DNA of 64,000 bases. Origin: Candidatus Vicinibacter affinis (GTDB lineage Bacteria; Bacteroidota; Bacteroidia; Chitinophagales; Saprospiraceae). The stretch's first letter is position 1. Each line of letters starts with the position of its first letter. This document shows positions 54,648 to 64,000 of this stretch, one piece after another. The notes below the pieces were generated by a model. The model had not been told where the DNA came from. It made no database searches and saw nothing but the letters and a program-made list of their open reading frames with translations. The stretch lies in assembly GCA_016714365.1 (NCBI GenBank), contig JADJNH010000005.1, forward strand, positions 574,501 to 638,500, written 5' to 3'. The position numbers were made by a program, and so were the translations under genes.

Positions 54648-54988
54648 TTTCTGGCCTTAAATGTTAAAGTTCACCTGATTTGGCTGCTGAGGGCAGCACT
54701 TTGTTCAGGTGGGCGTTTTGCCAATAGGAAGAAAATCCATAATAGAATGGCAAAACCCACATTTATTTAATAAAAATTCACTTTTGATGGAAATTAATTC
54801 ACTAACACTTAAAATTTTACATCATGCGTAAAATATTAACTAACAATAAGATATGCTCCGATGATGGTTACTTCTGTGGGTATTTCTTATATTTTCAGGA
54901 CCCCTTGTTAAAATGGGTTCTTTTGAAAAAACTTAAGAAATACTTAACATTGCAGACTTTTTGTACAAACAAAACAACTTCTAACCAC
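54648..54988. other. Structured intergenic region before the TonB receptor operon
   Basis: A 341-nt region. Its first part (54672-54756) can form several stem-loops. The rest is AT-rich. An open frame from 54824 runs into the receptor, but it lacks coding character and puts the signal peptide 55 residues in. No exact -7 box was found near ATG 54989. Confidence 0.55.
54672..54756 (+). other. Multi-stem RNA-like structure, possible terminator or leader
   Basis: CACCTGA (54672-54678) pairs with TCAGGTG (54705-54711) around an inner stem GCTGC/GCAGC (54683-54697). Then GTTTTGCC (54715-54722) pairs with GGCAAAAC (54749-54756). No clean T-run follows, so this may be an unusual terminator of the dehydrogenase gene or a folded leader RNA. 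Confidence 0.45.
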
Positions 54989-57900
54989 ATGAAGCTAAGA
55001 CTACTATTCATTTTACTGACATTCTTCGCGTTAGGTCCAGTACTTATGGCCCAAACCAAACTTGAAGGAACAGTCAAAGACAGAGAAACAGGAGAACCCC
55101 TAATTAATGCAGCTGTTAAGGTATTTAAGGGAAAGGACCTTTACCAGGGTGTAATAACCGATTTTGACGGGAACTACAGTATAATCTTAGATCCCGGCAA
55201 CTATAACGTGGAAGCAAGCTACGCGGGAAACACCCAAAAAATTGAAAGAGTCCAGGTAAATAGTGGAAAAGTTAACAAGCTGGATTTTAGCATTGCTTCT
55301 GGAGTTCAATTGGAAGCTGTAGAAGTAAAGGCCTATAAAGTGCCAATTATTGAAACAGACAAAACTACCAGTGATCAAACCATCACTGCGGAAGACATCA
55401 AAACGCTTGGGACACGTAACATTAATGCCATTGCCTCTACTGTATCAGGTGTATCCAGTGTGGATGGAGGAGATGTATCGATCAGAGGAGCCCGAACAGA
55501 TGGAACAGTTTATTTTTTGGATGGGGTTAGGATCACAGGAAGAGCGCCATCCGCTGTTGATATTGAACAAGTAACGGTTATTAAAGGGGGACTTGAACCG
55601 CAATACGGGGATGTTACCGGTGGGATTATTGCTTTGACAACAAAAGGCCCATCTTCAGAATTTGCCGGATCTATTGAAGGAGAAACTTCTAACTACCTTG
55701 ACCCATATGGTTACACATTTTTAAGTGGAAACATCAGCGGTCCAATTTATAAAAAGAACAATCGCTCCATTCTTGGTTTTCGCTTGTCTGGTCAATATAC
55801 CAGATTGAAAGATGATGATCCTCCTGCGTTTGGCGATTATTTTGCAAAAGAAAGTACGATTGATCGACTCTCTCAGGATCCTGTCATTTCTTTTAAGGGA
55901 AATCCTGTAACCAATGCCTTCTTTTTGAAAGAAGGAGATGATGTTGAATTTAAGAAGTACAATCTGAATGATGAGAATACTGCTTATGATGTAACAGGAA
56001 AACTGGATATTAAGCCTAGTCAGAACATTGATTTAACCCTTTCAGGAACTTATTCAGATGTGAGTGATCGTTTTGTTCCTGGAGACGATATCATAGGAGG
56101 TGGTAACTGGCGCTTGCTGAATTGGGTGAATAATCCTACCAATCAAAATAATACCTACAGAGCTAACTTAAGATTTAGACACCGATTAGGAAGATTGGCT
56201 GACTTATCTCCTGAGGCACTTGCCAATGCTGAGCAAAACAAGAAAATATCCGTCATACAAAATGCTTACTATACCATTCAATTAGGGTATCAGAACAGAA
56301 CCGGGCTAAGTCAGGATTTTCGCCACAAGGATAATTTCTTTGATTATGGCTTCGTGGGTCAGTTTCAACGAGAATGGATACCGACATTTAATGACAATTT
56401 GATAAATGATGGATACCTCGATAGAGTGGTTAAGTATACGCCTGGTGAAATCAATTCAGCATTTGCTAATTATAATAAAATACCTATTCGGGATACTGCT
56501 AATATTCAGTCTTATCCAGCATTTAATGGAAATGTAAGTTCATCTTTTTATGATACTTGGGGTGGGATTCACACCAATGTGGGCAGCGTTTACAATCGAT
56601 ACAGTAAATTTGACAACGACCTTTATTCTGCACAAATAACCAGTGGTTTTGATTTTATACCGGGTGGTTCTAAAAAAGGAAGACATAACATTCAGTTCGG
56701 AATACTGTTGGAACAAAGCATAAACAGAAACTACACTGTGATACCTTATAATCTCTGGAGATATGCACGATTATTGCAGAATGGTCACATTAAAAGTGGT
56801 GTAGATAGTAATGTAATTATAGGGTATACAAAAGTATTTAACCCACAGATTCAAGATTCTGTTGAAGTTCCTTATTTTAGAACATTAATCGAACTTAAGG
56901 ATGAGTCGAAGTTTTATAAATCAATCAGGGCACTTCAATTTGCCAACATCTCATTAGATTCATCTCAATATCTATTTGCGGATGTGGATCGGTTTAGACC
57001 TTCAGATTTATCCCTGGATATGTTTTCAGCCGCGGAATTGACGGAGCAAAGTGCTGTTGGATTCAGTGGCTTTGATTATCTGGGCAACAAATTAAAAGGG
57101 AATGTGAAGTTTGAAGACTTCTTTAAACGGGACGCTAATGGAAGGCAGTCATTTGCCGTTGCTCCATTTTCTCCAATATATGCAGCAGGCTATCTTCAGG
57201 ATAAATTTACTTACAAGGATATTATCTTCAGGGTTGGAGGTCGAGTAGATTACTATGATGCCAACACCAAAGTCTTAAAAGACCCATACAGTCTTTATGG
57301 AATCCTTGGTGCAAAATCCTTTCACGATCAGAAGGGCTCACCAAAACCTTCCACTATTGGAGATGAGTTCAGTGTTTACCTGGTTGACCAAGGTGCCCCT
57401 GATGTAAAGGCCTATCGTGATGGTGACCAGTGGTATTTTGCCAATGGTACCCCGGCAAATAACTCTTTGGCCATTTTCGGAGATAACAACCTTGTCTATC
57501 CGGCTTATATTCAACCTGCAGACACTCTCAGAGACATACGTGGTCAGTATTTTAAGGTCGATGAATCCTTTGAAGATTATAAGCCACAGATCAACTGGAT
57601 GCCTCGTATCGCATTCTCTTTCCCAATTTCAGATGATGCCAACTTTTTTGCTCATTATGATATCTTGGTTCAAAGACCTACTTCCGATAATTTTGTATCT
57701 CCTCTTTCTTATTACTACTGGGATATAAACGGAAGAACTCCAAGTGCCAATGGAAATCTTAGACCATCGAGAAAAGTGGACTATGAAGTTGGATTTCAAC
57801 AAAAAATTACCAATTCATCCTCTGTGGTGTTTTCAGCTTACTACAACGAGTTGAGGGATATGATTCAGATTACTACGCTGAGTAAAGTTGCTACAGTAGG

Positions 57901-58648
57901 AACCTATAACACATTTAGAAATCTCGACTTTGGAACAGTGAAAGGATTCAATTTCACTTATGATTTAAGAAGAGTTAATAATTTTGAATTCAATGCGGCT
58001 TATACTTTGCAATTTGCAGACGGAACAGGATCTGATGCACGATCTCAGGAAGGTTTGACCGGAAAAGGTATCAATATCAGAAATATATTTCCTTTTAATT
58101 ACGATGAGAGACATCGATTCTCATTTAGTGCGGATTACAGGTATGCTTCCGGCAAACAGTACAACGGTCCCAGAATCGGTGGTCTTGATATCCTAGCCAA
58201 TACAGGGGTTAACCTACTTTTGGTTACCGCTTCAGGAAGACCTTATTCACCGGGTTTGAATGTGGTAAGATATGACGGCTCTGGGTACAGAGGTTCTATA
58301 AATGGTGCCAGATTACCTTGGAATTTCAACATAGATTTTCGTGCAGATAAATACATTCAATTGACTAAGACTGATGCCAAACATCCGTTATTTTTAAATG
58401 TTTACTGCAGAGTTCAAAACTTGTTGAACACAAAAAATGTGATTGGTTTGTACCGGGGATCTTCTGATGCAGCTGATGATGGATATTTATCTTCCGGCAG
58501 GGGTGCTAATGACATTAATTCTGCTGTACAAACTTATGGCCAGGAAAATCTTCAGTATTTTATTGATTCCTACAATTGGGCTTTATTGAATCCTGACTTT
58601 TATACTTTGCCTAGGAGGATTTATATAGGAGCCATTTTTGAATTTTAA
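54989..58648 (+). CDS. TonB-dependent receptor with carboxypeptidase-like N-terminal domain
   Basis: A 1219-residue outer-membrane protein. The signal peptide (KLRLLFILLTFFALGPVLMAQ) sets the start at ATG 54989. A CarboxypepD_reg-like domain follows (about 24-110: LEGTVKDRETGEPLINAAVKV), then a plug domain (about 120-215: VSGVSSVDGGDVSIRGARTDG, FLDGVRITG) and a 22-strand barrel ending in YIGAIFEF with terminal Phe. It would import a large ligand using TonB energy. It heads a group with a large secreted protein and a PorV-like protein, so it may serve surface assembly instead of classic glycan uptake. No SusD gene is present. Confidence 0.88.
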   Translation: MKLRLLFILLTFFALGPVLMAQTKLEGTVKDRETGEPLINAAVKVFKGKDLYQGVITDFDGNYSIILDPGNYNVEASYAGNTQKIERVQVNSGKVNKLDFSIASGVQLEAVEVKAYKVPIIETDKTTSDQTITAEDIKTLGTRNINAIASTVSGVSSVDGGDVSIRGARTDGTVYFLDGVRITGRAPSAVDIEQVTVIKGGLEPQYGDVTGGIIALTTKGPSSEFAGSIEGETSNYLDPYGYTFLSGNISGPIYKKNNRSILGFRLSGQYTRLKDDDPPAFGDYFAKESTIDRLSQDPVISFKGNPVTNAFFLKEGDDVEFKKYNLNDENTAYDVTGKLDIKPSQNIDLTLSGTYSDVSDRFVPGDDIIGGGNWRLLNWVNNPTNQNNTYRANLRFRHRLGRLADLSPEALANAEQNKKISVIQNAYYTIQLGYQNRTGLSQDFRHKDNFFDYGFVGQFQREWIPTFNDNLINDGYLDRVVKYTPGEINSAFANYNKIPIRDTANIQSYPAFNGNVSSSFYDTWGGIHTNVGSVYNRYSKFDNDLYSAQITSGFDFIPGGSKKGRHNIQFGILLEQSINRNYTVIPYNLWRYARLLQNGHIKSGVDSNVIIGYTKVFNPQIQDSVEVPYFRTLIELKDESKFYKSIRALQFANISLDSSQYLFADVDRFRPSDLSLDMFSAAELTEQSAVGFSGFDYLGNKLKGNVKFEDFFKRDANGRQSFAVAPFSPIYAAGYLQDKFTYKDIIFRVGGRVDYYDANTKVLKDPYSLYGILGAKSFHDQKGSPKPSTIGDEFSVYLVDQGAPDVKAYRDGDQWYFANGTPANNSLAIFGDNNLVYPAYIQPADTLRDIRGQYFKVDESFEDYKPQINWMPRIAFSFPISDDANFFAHYDILVQRPTSDNFVSPLSYYYWDINGRTPSANGNLRPSRKVDYEVGFQQKITNSSSVVFSAYYNELRDMIQITTLSKVATVGTYNTFRNLDFGTVKGFNFTYDLRRVNNFEFNAAYTLQFADGTGSDARSQEGLTGKGINIRNIFPFNYDERHRFSFSADYRYASGKQYNGPRIGGLDILANTGVNLLLVTASGRPYSPGLNVVRYDGSGYRGSINGARLPWNFNIDFRADKYIQLTKTDAKHPLFLNVYCRVQNLLNTKNVIGLYRGSSDAADDGYLSSGRGANDINSAVQTYGQENLQYFIDSYNWALLNPDFYTLPRRIYIGAIFEF

Positions 58649-58674
58649 TTTAATCATTATTGAAATCATTCGAC

Positions 58675-61600
58675 ATGAATAATAAATTTTTAATTTCTAT
58701 AATATCGCTCTTGCTTAGCGTCCAGGTTTTTGCGCACATCCCTAAAAATTTGCAAAAACCACCTTTGAAGAGTAAATCTCTTCAAACCAGAAATGGTTCC
58801 TGCGCACCCGCAACTAAACAAATTGATCAGGAGATCAACAACGTGCGCGCCAGGCTACTAAATGGCGGGGATGTATGGTGGGATTTGACTAGAGGAAGAT
58901 ACATCGTTCCCAAGATCGAAGCAGGATCTGGCAAGCTTGAAGTTTCTTCCATATTTGCAGGGGGAGTTTGGGTCGGAGGATACGATCCGGCAGGTGCATT
59001 GAAATTCATGGGTCAAACTTATCGTAGGGCAACCCAAAATGATTGCTGGCCAGGACCATTGATGGAAAGTGGTGAAACCTGTACGGAAGATTGCAAAAAT
59101 TGGGATCAGTTTTTTAAAGTTTCAGGGGATAATATAACTAAGCTGAAGAAGGCATGGGCAACTGCCAAAAAGGAAGGAAGGTCTGAGTTAAATCGTTCAG
59201 AAATTCCACTTGATATACTTTATTGGCCTGCAAAGGGAAATCCCTACTTTGAAGCAAGATATGGCTTTAAATTACCGGATGCCAGACAGGGCCTTGCTTT
59301 GTTTGATGACCTGAATTCCAGTGGGACCTATGATCCGCAAATGGGTGAATATCCAATCATTGACATTCGAGGATGTCCACTTGGAATTTTTCCTGACGAA
59401 ATGATATTTTGGATTTACAACGATGCAGGCGGTATTCACACCAATACCCAGGGAGATCCTATACGCATGGAGGTTCAGGTACAGACATTTGCCTTTAGAA
59501 CTGCAGACGAATTGAATGATATGACCTTCCAAAGGTATAAATTGATCAATCGAGCACCACAGGATATAAGAGATTGTTATTTTGCGATGTGGATAGATCC
59601 GGATCTCGGTTGTTACAGCGATGATTATGTTGGATGTGATACTACTTTAGTATTCAGAGCCAAGGATTCTGCCTTCAGACAAAGAGACCTCATGTATATC
59701 TATAACATTGATGCATCCGATGGAAGCAATGGATGTACCTGTGATCAAAATGTAAATACTTATTGTAACAACATTCCAATTCTTGGGGTAGATTATTTTA
59801 GAGGCCCTTTGGATGAAAATGGTAACGAGTTAGGGATGTCCTATTTTATGTATTACAATGGTCTAGGCTTGGGAGGGAATCCGCCACCTAATACAACTGA
59901 TCCGACCACTTCTCAGGAATATTACAATTATATTACTGGAAGGTGGAAAGATGGCTCTCCCCTCACTGTAGGAGGGAATGGATACAATCCCGGAAGTACT
60001 AATTCAACCCGATATGCCTTCCCAGGAGCACCAAGTAATCAATCTGGCTGGAGTATGTGTACCACAAATGGAGGTAGCGGTGCCGGAGAAGGCGATCGAC
60101 GTACCATTCAGGCATCCGGTCCGCTTGTGTTACAAACTGGTGCTGTAAATGAATTGATTATTGGGGTCCCTTGGGTCCCTGATCAGGTTTATCCTTGTCC
60201 AAGTCTGGATGAATTATTGAAAGCAGACCAATTATGCCAGGATCTTTTTGATAATTGCTTTAAGTTAAAAGATGGTCCTACAGCACCTGATGTTGACTTT
60301 GTGGAATTGGATCAGGAGATTATCATTCTGTTAAGCAATGATCCAAGTTCTAATAATTTTAACGAAGCCCACGAAGAAGCCGGTTTTGGTGTTCCACCGG
60401 GGAGAGATGGGTTGTACAGGTTTGAAGGATACAGGGTTTTTCAAATGTCCGGTCCGGATGTTTCTCTTTCAGATAAATCGTTGAACGATCCATCTTTGGT
60501 CAGAGAGATATTTACTGTAGACGTTAAGAATAAAATTAAAAAGGTTTATAACTGGGATGGAATAAAAAATCCAAATCCAAGTACTACCCACCCGATTGTT
60601 TATTATCCGGTGGAAAAAGTTTCCGGATTGGATGAAGGGGTAAGGCACAGTTTCAGTGTTAAGGATGATGCATTTGCTACCGGAATAAATAATTCTTTGA
60701 TCAACCACAAAAAGTATTACTTCCTTGTAGTTGCTTACAGTTATAATAATTATGAGGATTTTAATCCAAAAGAAAATACCGGTCAAAGAGTTCAATATTG
60801 TCTTGGCCGATTAAATGTTGGACCTAACGGCGATGGTAAACCTTATGGAGCTACACCAAGACCTCAAATTTACGAATTGGTAAAATCAACTTACGGTGAT
60901 GGATTACCAATCACACGATTGGACGGCCATGGTACAGGAAATAATTTTTTAAGATTGGCAGACGGAATGCATGATAAAATTCTTAATGGTAGTTTCAATG
61001 GAGTTATTGAATATCAGGCTGGTTCCGGACCAATAGAGATAAAAGTGGTTAATCCAATTAAAGTACAAAATGGTGAGTATGAAATAAAATTTGTGGACGC
61101 TTCTCCAAATAATGGAAAGTTGGACGAGCCTGTAACCTGGAGTTTAAAAAATGTGGCAGATCCTGCCAAAGTTATAGAGTCAAATTCCTCCATCACAAAA
61201 TTCAATGAGCAGATTATCGCAGAGCTTGGAATTTCTGTTGGTATCGTTCAAACCGGTGATGCAGGCAGTGATCCGCTTGGAACGAATGGAATTATTGAGT
61301 CGGGGTTAGAGCAAGAATATAAGGATCCAAATGGTACTATTTGGTTTTTAGCCCAACCTGATAACAATGGACCATTTACCGATTTCATCAAAACTGCCTT
61401 AGGCCCTAATTCATTGTATAATCTTGATCCCCAGGAAAAATTTTCAAATCTTGGAGATGGAAATATCAATGGGGCTTGGTATCCTTATAGAATGGTAACG
61501 GGAGATACGCTGAATTTTACCCCTGCCTGGATGGGAGGATTCAACAAGACAATTGTATCATCCATTATGAAGTTAGATTCTTTAAATAATGTGGACATAG

Positions 61601-62733
61601 TATTTACTTCCGACAAGTCAAAGTGGTCTAGATGTGTGGTCATTGAATCCTGGAACTCTAACAATGGTTCAGAAACTGAGCCCACCTTCGGACTTAAAAA
61701 CTTTGCGGTAAAGCAGCTTCCTTCCGTTGGTAAAAATGATGCAGACGGTGATGGTTATGCTGATCCGGATGGAGCTTTGGACAATGCAGGAAAACCACTT
61801 ACAGGTATGGGTTGGTTTCCGGGATATGCTTTGGATGTAGAAACCGGCAAAAGATTGAATATTTTCTTTGCAGAAAATTCTTTCTATTCCAACGAAAATG
61901 CCCTGGTTCAGCCTTGTTTAAAAAATCAGAAAGGGGTGGGTAATGACTTGATGTGGAATCCTACTGATCAAATTTTTGCCAACAGTAGAGAAGCCAATTG
62001 TGGACTTCAAGGATTCTTAAATCTTGTATTTGGGGGTCACCATTACATTTATGTGACCAAGCAAAAATACGATTCATGTACTGCGCTTAGAAATAGATTA
62101 TCTAATCCTACAAATACAAACATGAGTTTCGCCATCCGGGAAATTACCTGGTGTACCATGCCTTTAATGTTTGAAAAGACAAGTTTACTTCCGTTAGGTA
62201 AAGAAGCCACAGGATTAATTCCAAACGATGTTACTTTTAGATTAAGAGTGGATAATCCATACCAGGTTTCTTATGGAACCAATGAGAATTTTGGTCACAA
62301 TTTATATCGGTTTAAGATTGAAGGAAAACAAGCTGATTTGGTTTCAACAAAAGAAGCATATGAAAATGCTTTGGACGACGTTAACGTTGTACCGAATCCT
62401 TACTACGGATTCTCTAATTACGAGTCTGGACAATTTAGTAATGTAGTCAAAATAACCAACGTTCCTCCGAAGTGTCAGGTTACCATTTATTCTATTGATG
62501 GGAAGTTCATCAAAGAATACAACCGTGATGAAAAGCCGGTTAAAATTGTAAGTGGCAGAGGAATAACAGAAAGACAAATTGGGCCAGATATTGAGTGGGA
62601 TTTGACTAATTTCAGAGGTATTCCGGTGAGTAGTGGTGCTTATCTGATTTACATCAGGCAACCTGATACGGGTGCTGAGAGGATTGTGAAATGGTTTGGT
62701 GTAGCGAGAAAATTTGACCCATCTGGATTATAA
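58675..62733 (+). CDS. Very large secreted protein linked to receptor and PorV-like genes
   Basis: A 1352-residue secreted protein. The signal peptide is KFLISIISLLLSVQVFAH, and ATG 58675 is the start, 26 nt after the receptor stop. The body is beta-rich, with repeated YDP/DxDGDGYADPD-like segments (about 1025 on: NDADGDGYADPDG). The last 120 residues look like a FlgD-type Ig fold (VVPNPYYGFSNYES, VTIYSIDGKFIKEY, WDLTNFRGIPVSSGAYLIYI). This kind of C-terminal fold resembles, but is not, a canonical type A T9SS signal. I do not recognise a catalytic motif. It is likely a surface-layer or adhesion protein exported by T9SS. Confidence 0.75.
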   Translation: MNNKFLISIISLLLSVQVFAHIPKNLQKPPLKSKSLQTRNGSCAPATKQIDQEINNVRARLLNGGDVWWDLTRGRYIVPKIEAGSGKLEVSSIFAGGVWVGGYDPAGALKFMGQTYRRATQNDCWPGPLMESGETCTEDCKNWDQFFKVSGDNITKLKKAWATAKKEGRSELNRSEIPLDILYWPAKGNPYFEARYGFKLPDARQGLALFDDLNSSGTYDPQMGEYPIIDIRGCPLGIFPDEMIFWIYNDAGGIHTNTQGDPIRMEVQVQTFAFRTADELNDMTFQRYKLINRAPQDIRDCYFAMWIDPDLGCYSDDYVGCDTTLVFRAKDSAFRQRDLMYIYNIDASDGSNGCTCDQNVNTYCNNIPILGVDYFRGPLDENGNELGMSYFMYYNGLGLGGNPPPNTTDPTTSQEYYNYITGRWKDGSPLTVGGNGYNPGSTNSTRYAFPGAPSNQSGWSMCTTNGGSGAGEGDRRTIQASGPLVLQTGAVNELIIGVPWVPDQVYPCPSLDELLKADQLCQDLFDNCFKLKDGPTAPDVDFVELDQEIIILLSNDPSSNNFNEAHEEAGFGVPPGRDGLYRFEGYRVFQMSGPDVSLSDKSLNDPSLVREIFTVDVKNKIKKVYNWDGIKNPNPSTTHPIVYYPVEKVSGLDEGVRHSFSVKDDAFATGINNSLINHKKYYFLVVAYSYNNYEDFNPKENTGQRVQYCLGRLNVGPNGDGKPYGATPRPQIYELVKSTYGDGLPITRLDGHGTGNNFLRLADGMHDKILNGSFNGVIEYQAGSGPIEIKVVNPIKVQNGEYEIKFVDASPNNGKLDEPVTWSLKNVADPAKVIESNSSITKFNEQIIAELGISVGIVQTGDAGSDPLGTNGIIESGLEQEYKDPNGTIWFLAQPDNNGPFTDFIKTALGPNSLYNLDPQEKFSNLGDGNINGAWYPYRMVTGDTLNFTPAWMGGFNKTIVSSIMKLDSLNNVDIVFTSDKSKWSRCVVIESWNSNNGSETEPTFGLKNFAVKQLPSVGKNDADGDGYADPDGALDNAGKPLTGMGWFPGYALDVETGKRLNIFFAENSFYSNENALVQPCLKNQKGVGNDLMWNPTDQIFANSREANCGLQGFLNLVFGGHHYIYVTKQKYDSCTALRNRLSNPTNTNMSFAIREITWCTMPLMFEKTSLLPLGKEATGLIPNDVTFRLRVDNPYQVSYGTNENFGHNLYRFKIEGKQADLVSTKEAYENALDDVNVVPNPYYGFSNYESGQFSNVVKITNVPPKCQVTIYSIDGKFIKEYNRDEKPVKIVSGRGITERQIGPDIEWDLTNFRGIPVSSGAYLIYIRQPDTGAERIVKWFGVARKFDPSGL

Positions 62734-62744
62734 AATTTTTAAGT

Positions 62745-62770
62745 GAGAGTCTGTTGAAAGGCAGACTCTC
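62745..62770 (+). other. Perfect 9-bp hairpin between the secreted-protein and PorV-like genes
   Basis: GAGAGTCTG (62745-62753) pairs with CAGACTCTC (62762-62770) around an 8-nt loop. No T-run follows. It is more likely an mRNA processing or stability element than a terminator. Confidence 0.55.
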
Positions 62771-62799
62771 GCCTTCATAAATATTAAAAAGAAAGCGAT

Positions 62800-63840
62800 A
62801 TGAATAAATTTTTACCATATGTGATTTTAAGCTTCCTTGTTTTAACGGTGGAAGTTCTTTTTGCCGGAAATCCTGACAGGCAGGGAGAAGCAGGTGCTTA
62901 TGAACTATTAATTAATCCATGGGCAAGAGGATCTGCCATGAATAGTCTCAATGCTTCTTATGTAAAGGGTGTTGAAGCTTTGAGGGTAAATGTCTCGGGA
63001 CTTGGAAGAATAAAACACTCTCAAGCTCTTGCCGGGCATACCAGATGGCTTGTTCCAAGTGGGGTGACCGTTAATTCATTTGGTTATGCCACTAAAGTGG
63101 GAAAAAATGGTGCCATAGGGATTGAGCTTATGTCATTGAGTTTTGGTGACATAAAAGTGACGACCACTACAGCCCCAGAGGGTACAGGAGCTACATACAG
63201 CCCTAATTTTTTCAACTTAGGAGTTGGTTATTCGCATAATTTTGGCGAGAAGGTGTCTGTTGGTATTTTAGTGCGAGGTGTATCTGAAAGTATTCAAGAT
63301 CTAAGTGCATTTGGCTTTGCCATTGATGGTGGAGTGCAATATGTAACCGGTCCGGAAAATAATTTTCACCTGGGAATTGCCATTCGAAATGTTGGAAGTC
63401 CAATGAGATTCGGTGGTGAAGGATTGTCCACGCAATTGACAAGCCCTGAAAATACTGCTTTGACTTATGATGTTCGATTGTCAAATTTTGAGCTCCCATC
63501 TTTGTTACACTTAGGTTTGTCTTACGATTTTATTTTCAGTAATCTATTGACTGTCAGTCCTGTGGCTAATTTTACTTCAAACTCTTTTGGTCGGGATGTT
63601 ATTGGTGCGGGTGCTGAATTGACGATAAAAGATATTTTTGGAGTAAGGGCTTCCTATGTTTATGAAATTGGTGATGCCGCTGGCGCCGGAGATGGTGCTT
63701 ATACGGGTTTAGGCGCTGGTGTAAGTATAAATATACCTATGGACAAGAAGGGTAATAATATACTTGCAGTTGATTATGGTTACCGACCAACCAATCCGTT
63801 TTCCGGGACGCATAATATTGGGCTTGGCTTGAATTTTTAA
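62800..63840 (+). CDS. PorV/PorQ family outer-membrane protein
   Basis: A 346-residue protein with a signal peptide (NKFLPYVILSFLVLTVEVLFAG). The mature start RQGEAGAYELLINPWARGSAMN and the alternating beta segments (FFNLGVGYSHNF, NFHLGIAIRNVGSPMRFGG, LDYRPTNPF-like end) fit the PorV/PorQ (UPF0164) barrel family. PorV itself helps T9SS cargo reach attachment at the cell surface. Being placed after a large secreted protein, it may serve that protein in particular. It ends in the terminal GLGLNF typical for outer-membrane barrels. Confidence 0.83.
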   Translation: MNKFLPYVILSFLVLTVEVLFAGNPDRQGEAGAYELLINPWARGSAMNSLNASYVKGVEALRVNVSGLGRIKHSQALAGHTRWLVPSGVTVNSFGYATKVGKNGAIGIELMSLSFGDIKVTTTTAPEGTGATYSPNFFNLGVGYSHNFGEKVSVGILVRGVSESIQDLSAFGFAIDGGVQYVTGPENNFHLGIAIRNVGSPMRFGGEGLSTQLTSPENTALTYDVRLSNFELPSLLHLGLSYDFIFSNLLTVSPVANFTSNSFGRDVIGAGAELTIKDIFGVRASYVYEIGDAAGAGDGAYTGLGAGVSINIPMDKKGNNILAVDYGYRPTNPFSGTHNIGLGLNF

Positions 63841-63899
63841 ATCTAATTGGAAACTTAACGAGACTTTAAATCGTTATCTAATAACTTATTTATACAGCT

Positions 63900-63944
63900 A
63901 AAGAACGTTTCCTTATACGAGGGGCGTTCTTTCGTTTTTTATTT
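63900..63944 (+). terminator. Rho-independent terminator of the TonB receptor operon
   Basis: AAAGAACG (63900-63907) pairs with CGTTCTTT (63925-63932), followed by CGTTTTTTATTT. A strong terminator, 60 nt after the PorV-like stop. Confidence 0.85.
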
Positions 63945-63960
63945 AGCAAACAAAATCCTC

Positions 63961-64000
63961 ATGACAACATTGAATTATTTAACTCAGGAAGGGTACGATA
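63961..64000 (+). CDS. Start of a gene cut by the window edge, possibly GreA
   Basis: ATG 63961 opens a frame of 13 residues (MTTLNYLTQEGYD) to the edge. The NYLTQEG start resembles GreA transcript-cleavage factors of the phylum, which begin (N)Y(L/V/F)TxEG. Too little is visible to be sure. Confidence 0.35.
   Translation, partial: MTTLNYLTQEGYD

Noticed and set aside
54824..54988. Open frame upstream of the TonB receptor start
   Set aside because: It would put the signal peptide at residue 56, and its composition is not like coding sequence; ATG 54989 is chosen.
1..64000. Search by eye for tRNA, rRNA, CRISPR arrays, insertion sequences and integrases
   Set aside because: None seen: no repeated spacer pattern, no transposase-like protein and no tRNA-like TΨC segments in the gaps.

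Overview
The window is a 64 kb, AT-rich chromosomal segment from a member of the Bacteroidota, most likely the Saprospiraceae/Saprospiria side of the phylum (an inference from protein style, not from a marker gene). Signs are type IX secretion (T9SS) substrates with type A and type B (CHU_C) C-terminal sorting domains, a PorV/PorQ-family protein, a TonB-dependent receptor with a carboxypeptidase-like N-terminal domain, a DUF4175 protein, a miaB-EBP-lptE-secG gene string, a CarB without its allosteric domain, and several promoter -7 boxes of the Bacteroidota form TAnnTTTG, often only 10-35 nt before the start codon. I saw no rRNA, tRNA, CRISPR array, insertion sequence or phage gene; both edges cut through genes.

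Layout. 1-7450 (minus strand): a membrane protein cut by the edge, an MsbA-type ABC exporter, RadC, a T9SS-secreted protein with DGTxxGT repeats, a cystathionine gamma-synthase/lyase, and a transketolase split into two genes. 7568-11888 (plus): two overlapping amidohydrolase-family genes, in which only one of three domains keeps the metal motif. 12063-18819 (plus): a TetR-regulated multidrug-type efflux operon (TetR, TolC-like, HlyD-like lipoprotein, two ATPases, two ABC-2 permeases), laid out like the E. coli cecR-ybhGFSR locus but with the double ATPase split in two and a TolC-like gene added. 18852-28116: a type B T9SS protein, a flippase, small lipoproteins, a YbeY endoribonuclease fused to an alkyltransferase-like (ATL) DNA-repair domain, an FkbM methyltransferase next to a Cys form of a VPGUxxT thioredoxin/MsrA-like protein, and an ECF sigma factor with a small possible anti-sigma partner.

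28234-39867: an M48 lipoprotein protease with LysM, a DUF4175 coiled-coil giant coupled to a RsbW-like ATPase, a choice-of-anchor V-like T9SS protein, an LpxH-type phosphatase, 3-hydroxyanthranilate dioxygenase, a phosphopantetheinyl transferase, a region with paired palindromes and a strong stem-loop around a small secreted ORF, and a DUF3667 protein. 39936-54647: groEL/groES, carB, a Lol/MacB-like ATPase-permease pair, recO, proline dehydrogenase, then the housekeeping operon miaB, sigma-54 activator, lptE, TPR-like gene, secG, and a hydroxyacid dehydrogenase. 54989-63840: a probable operon of a TonB-dependent receptor, a 1352-residue secreted protein and a PorV/PorQ-like barrel, ended by a clear terminator; a new gene, perhaps greA, begins at 63961.

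The items most worth a second look are the YbeY-ATL fusion, the TGGTT operator cluster with the split-ATPase pump, the paired GGGTTT(A/T)CCCTGAT palindromes near the phosphopantetheinyl transferase, the stem-loops at 38644-38696 and 54672-54756, and the receptor/secreted protein/PorV-like operon.
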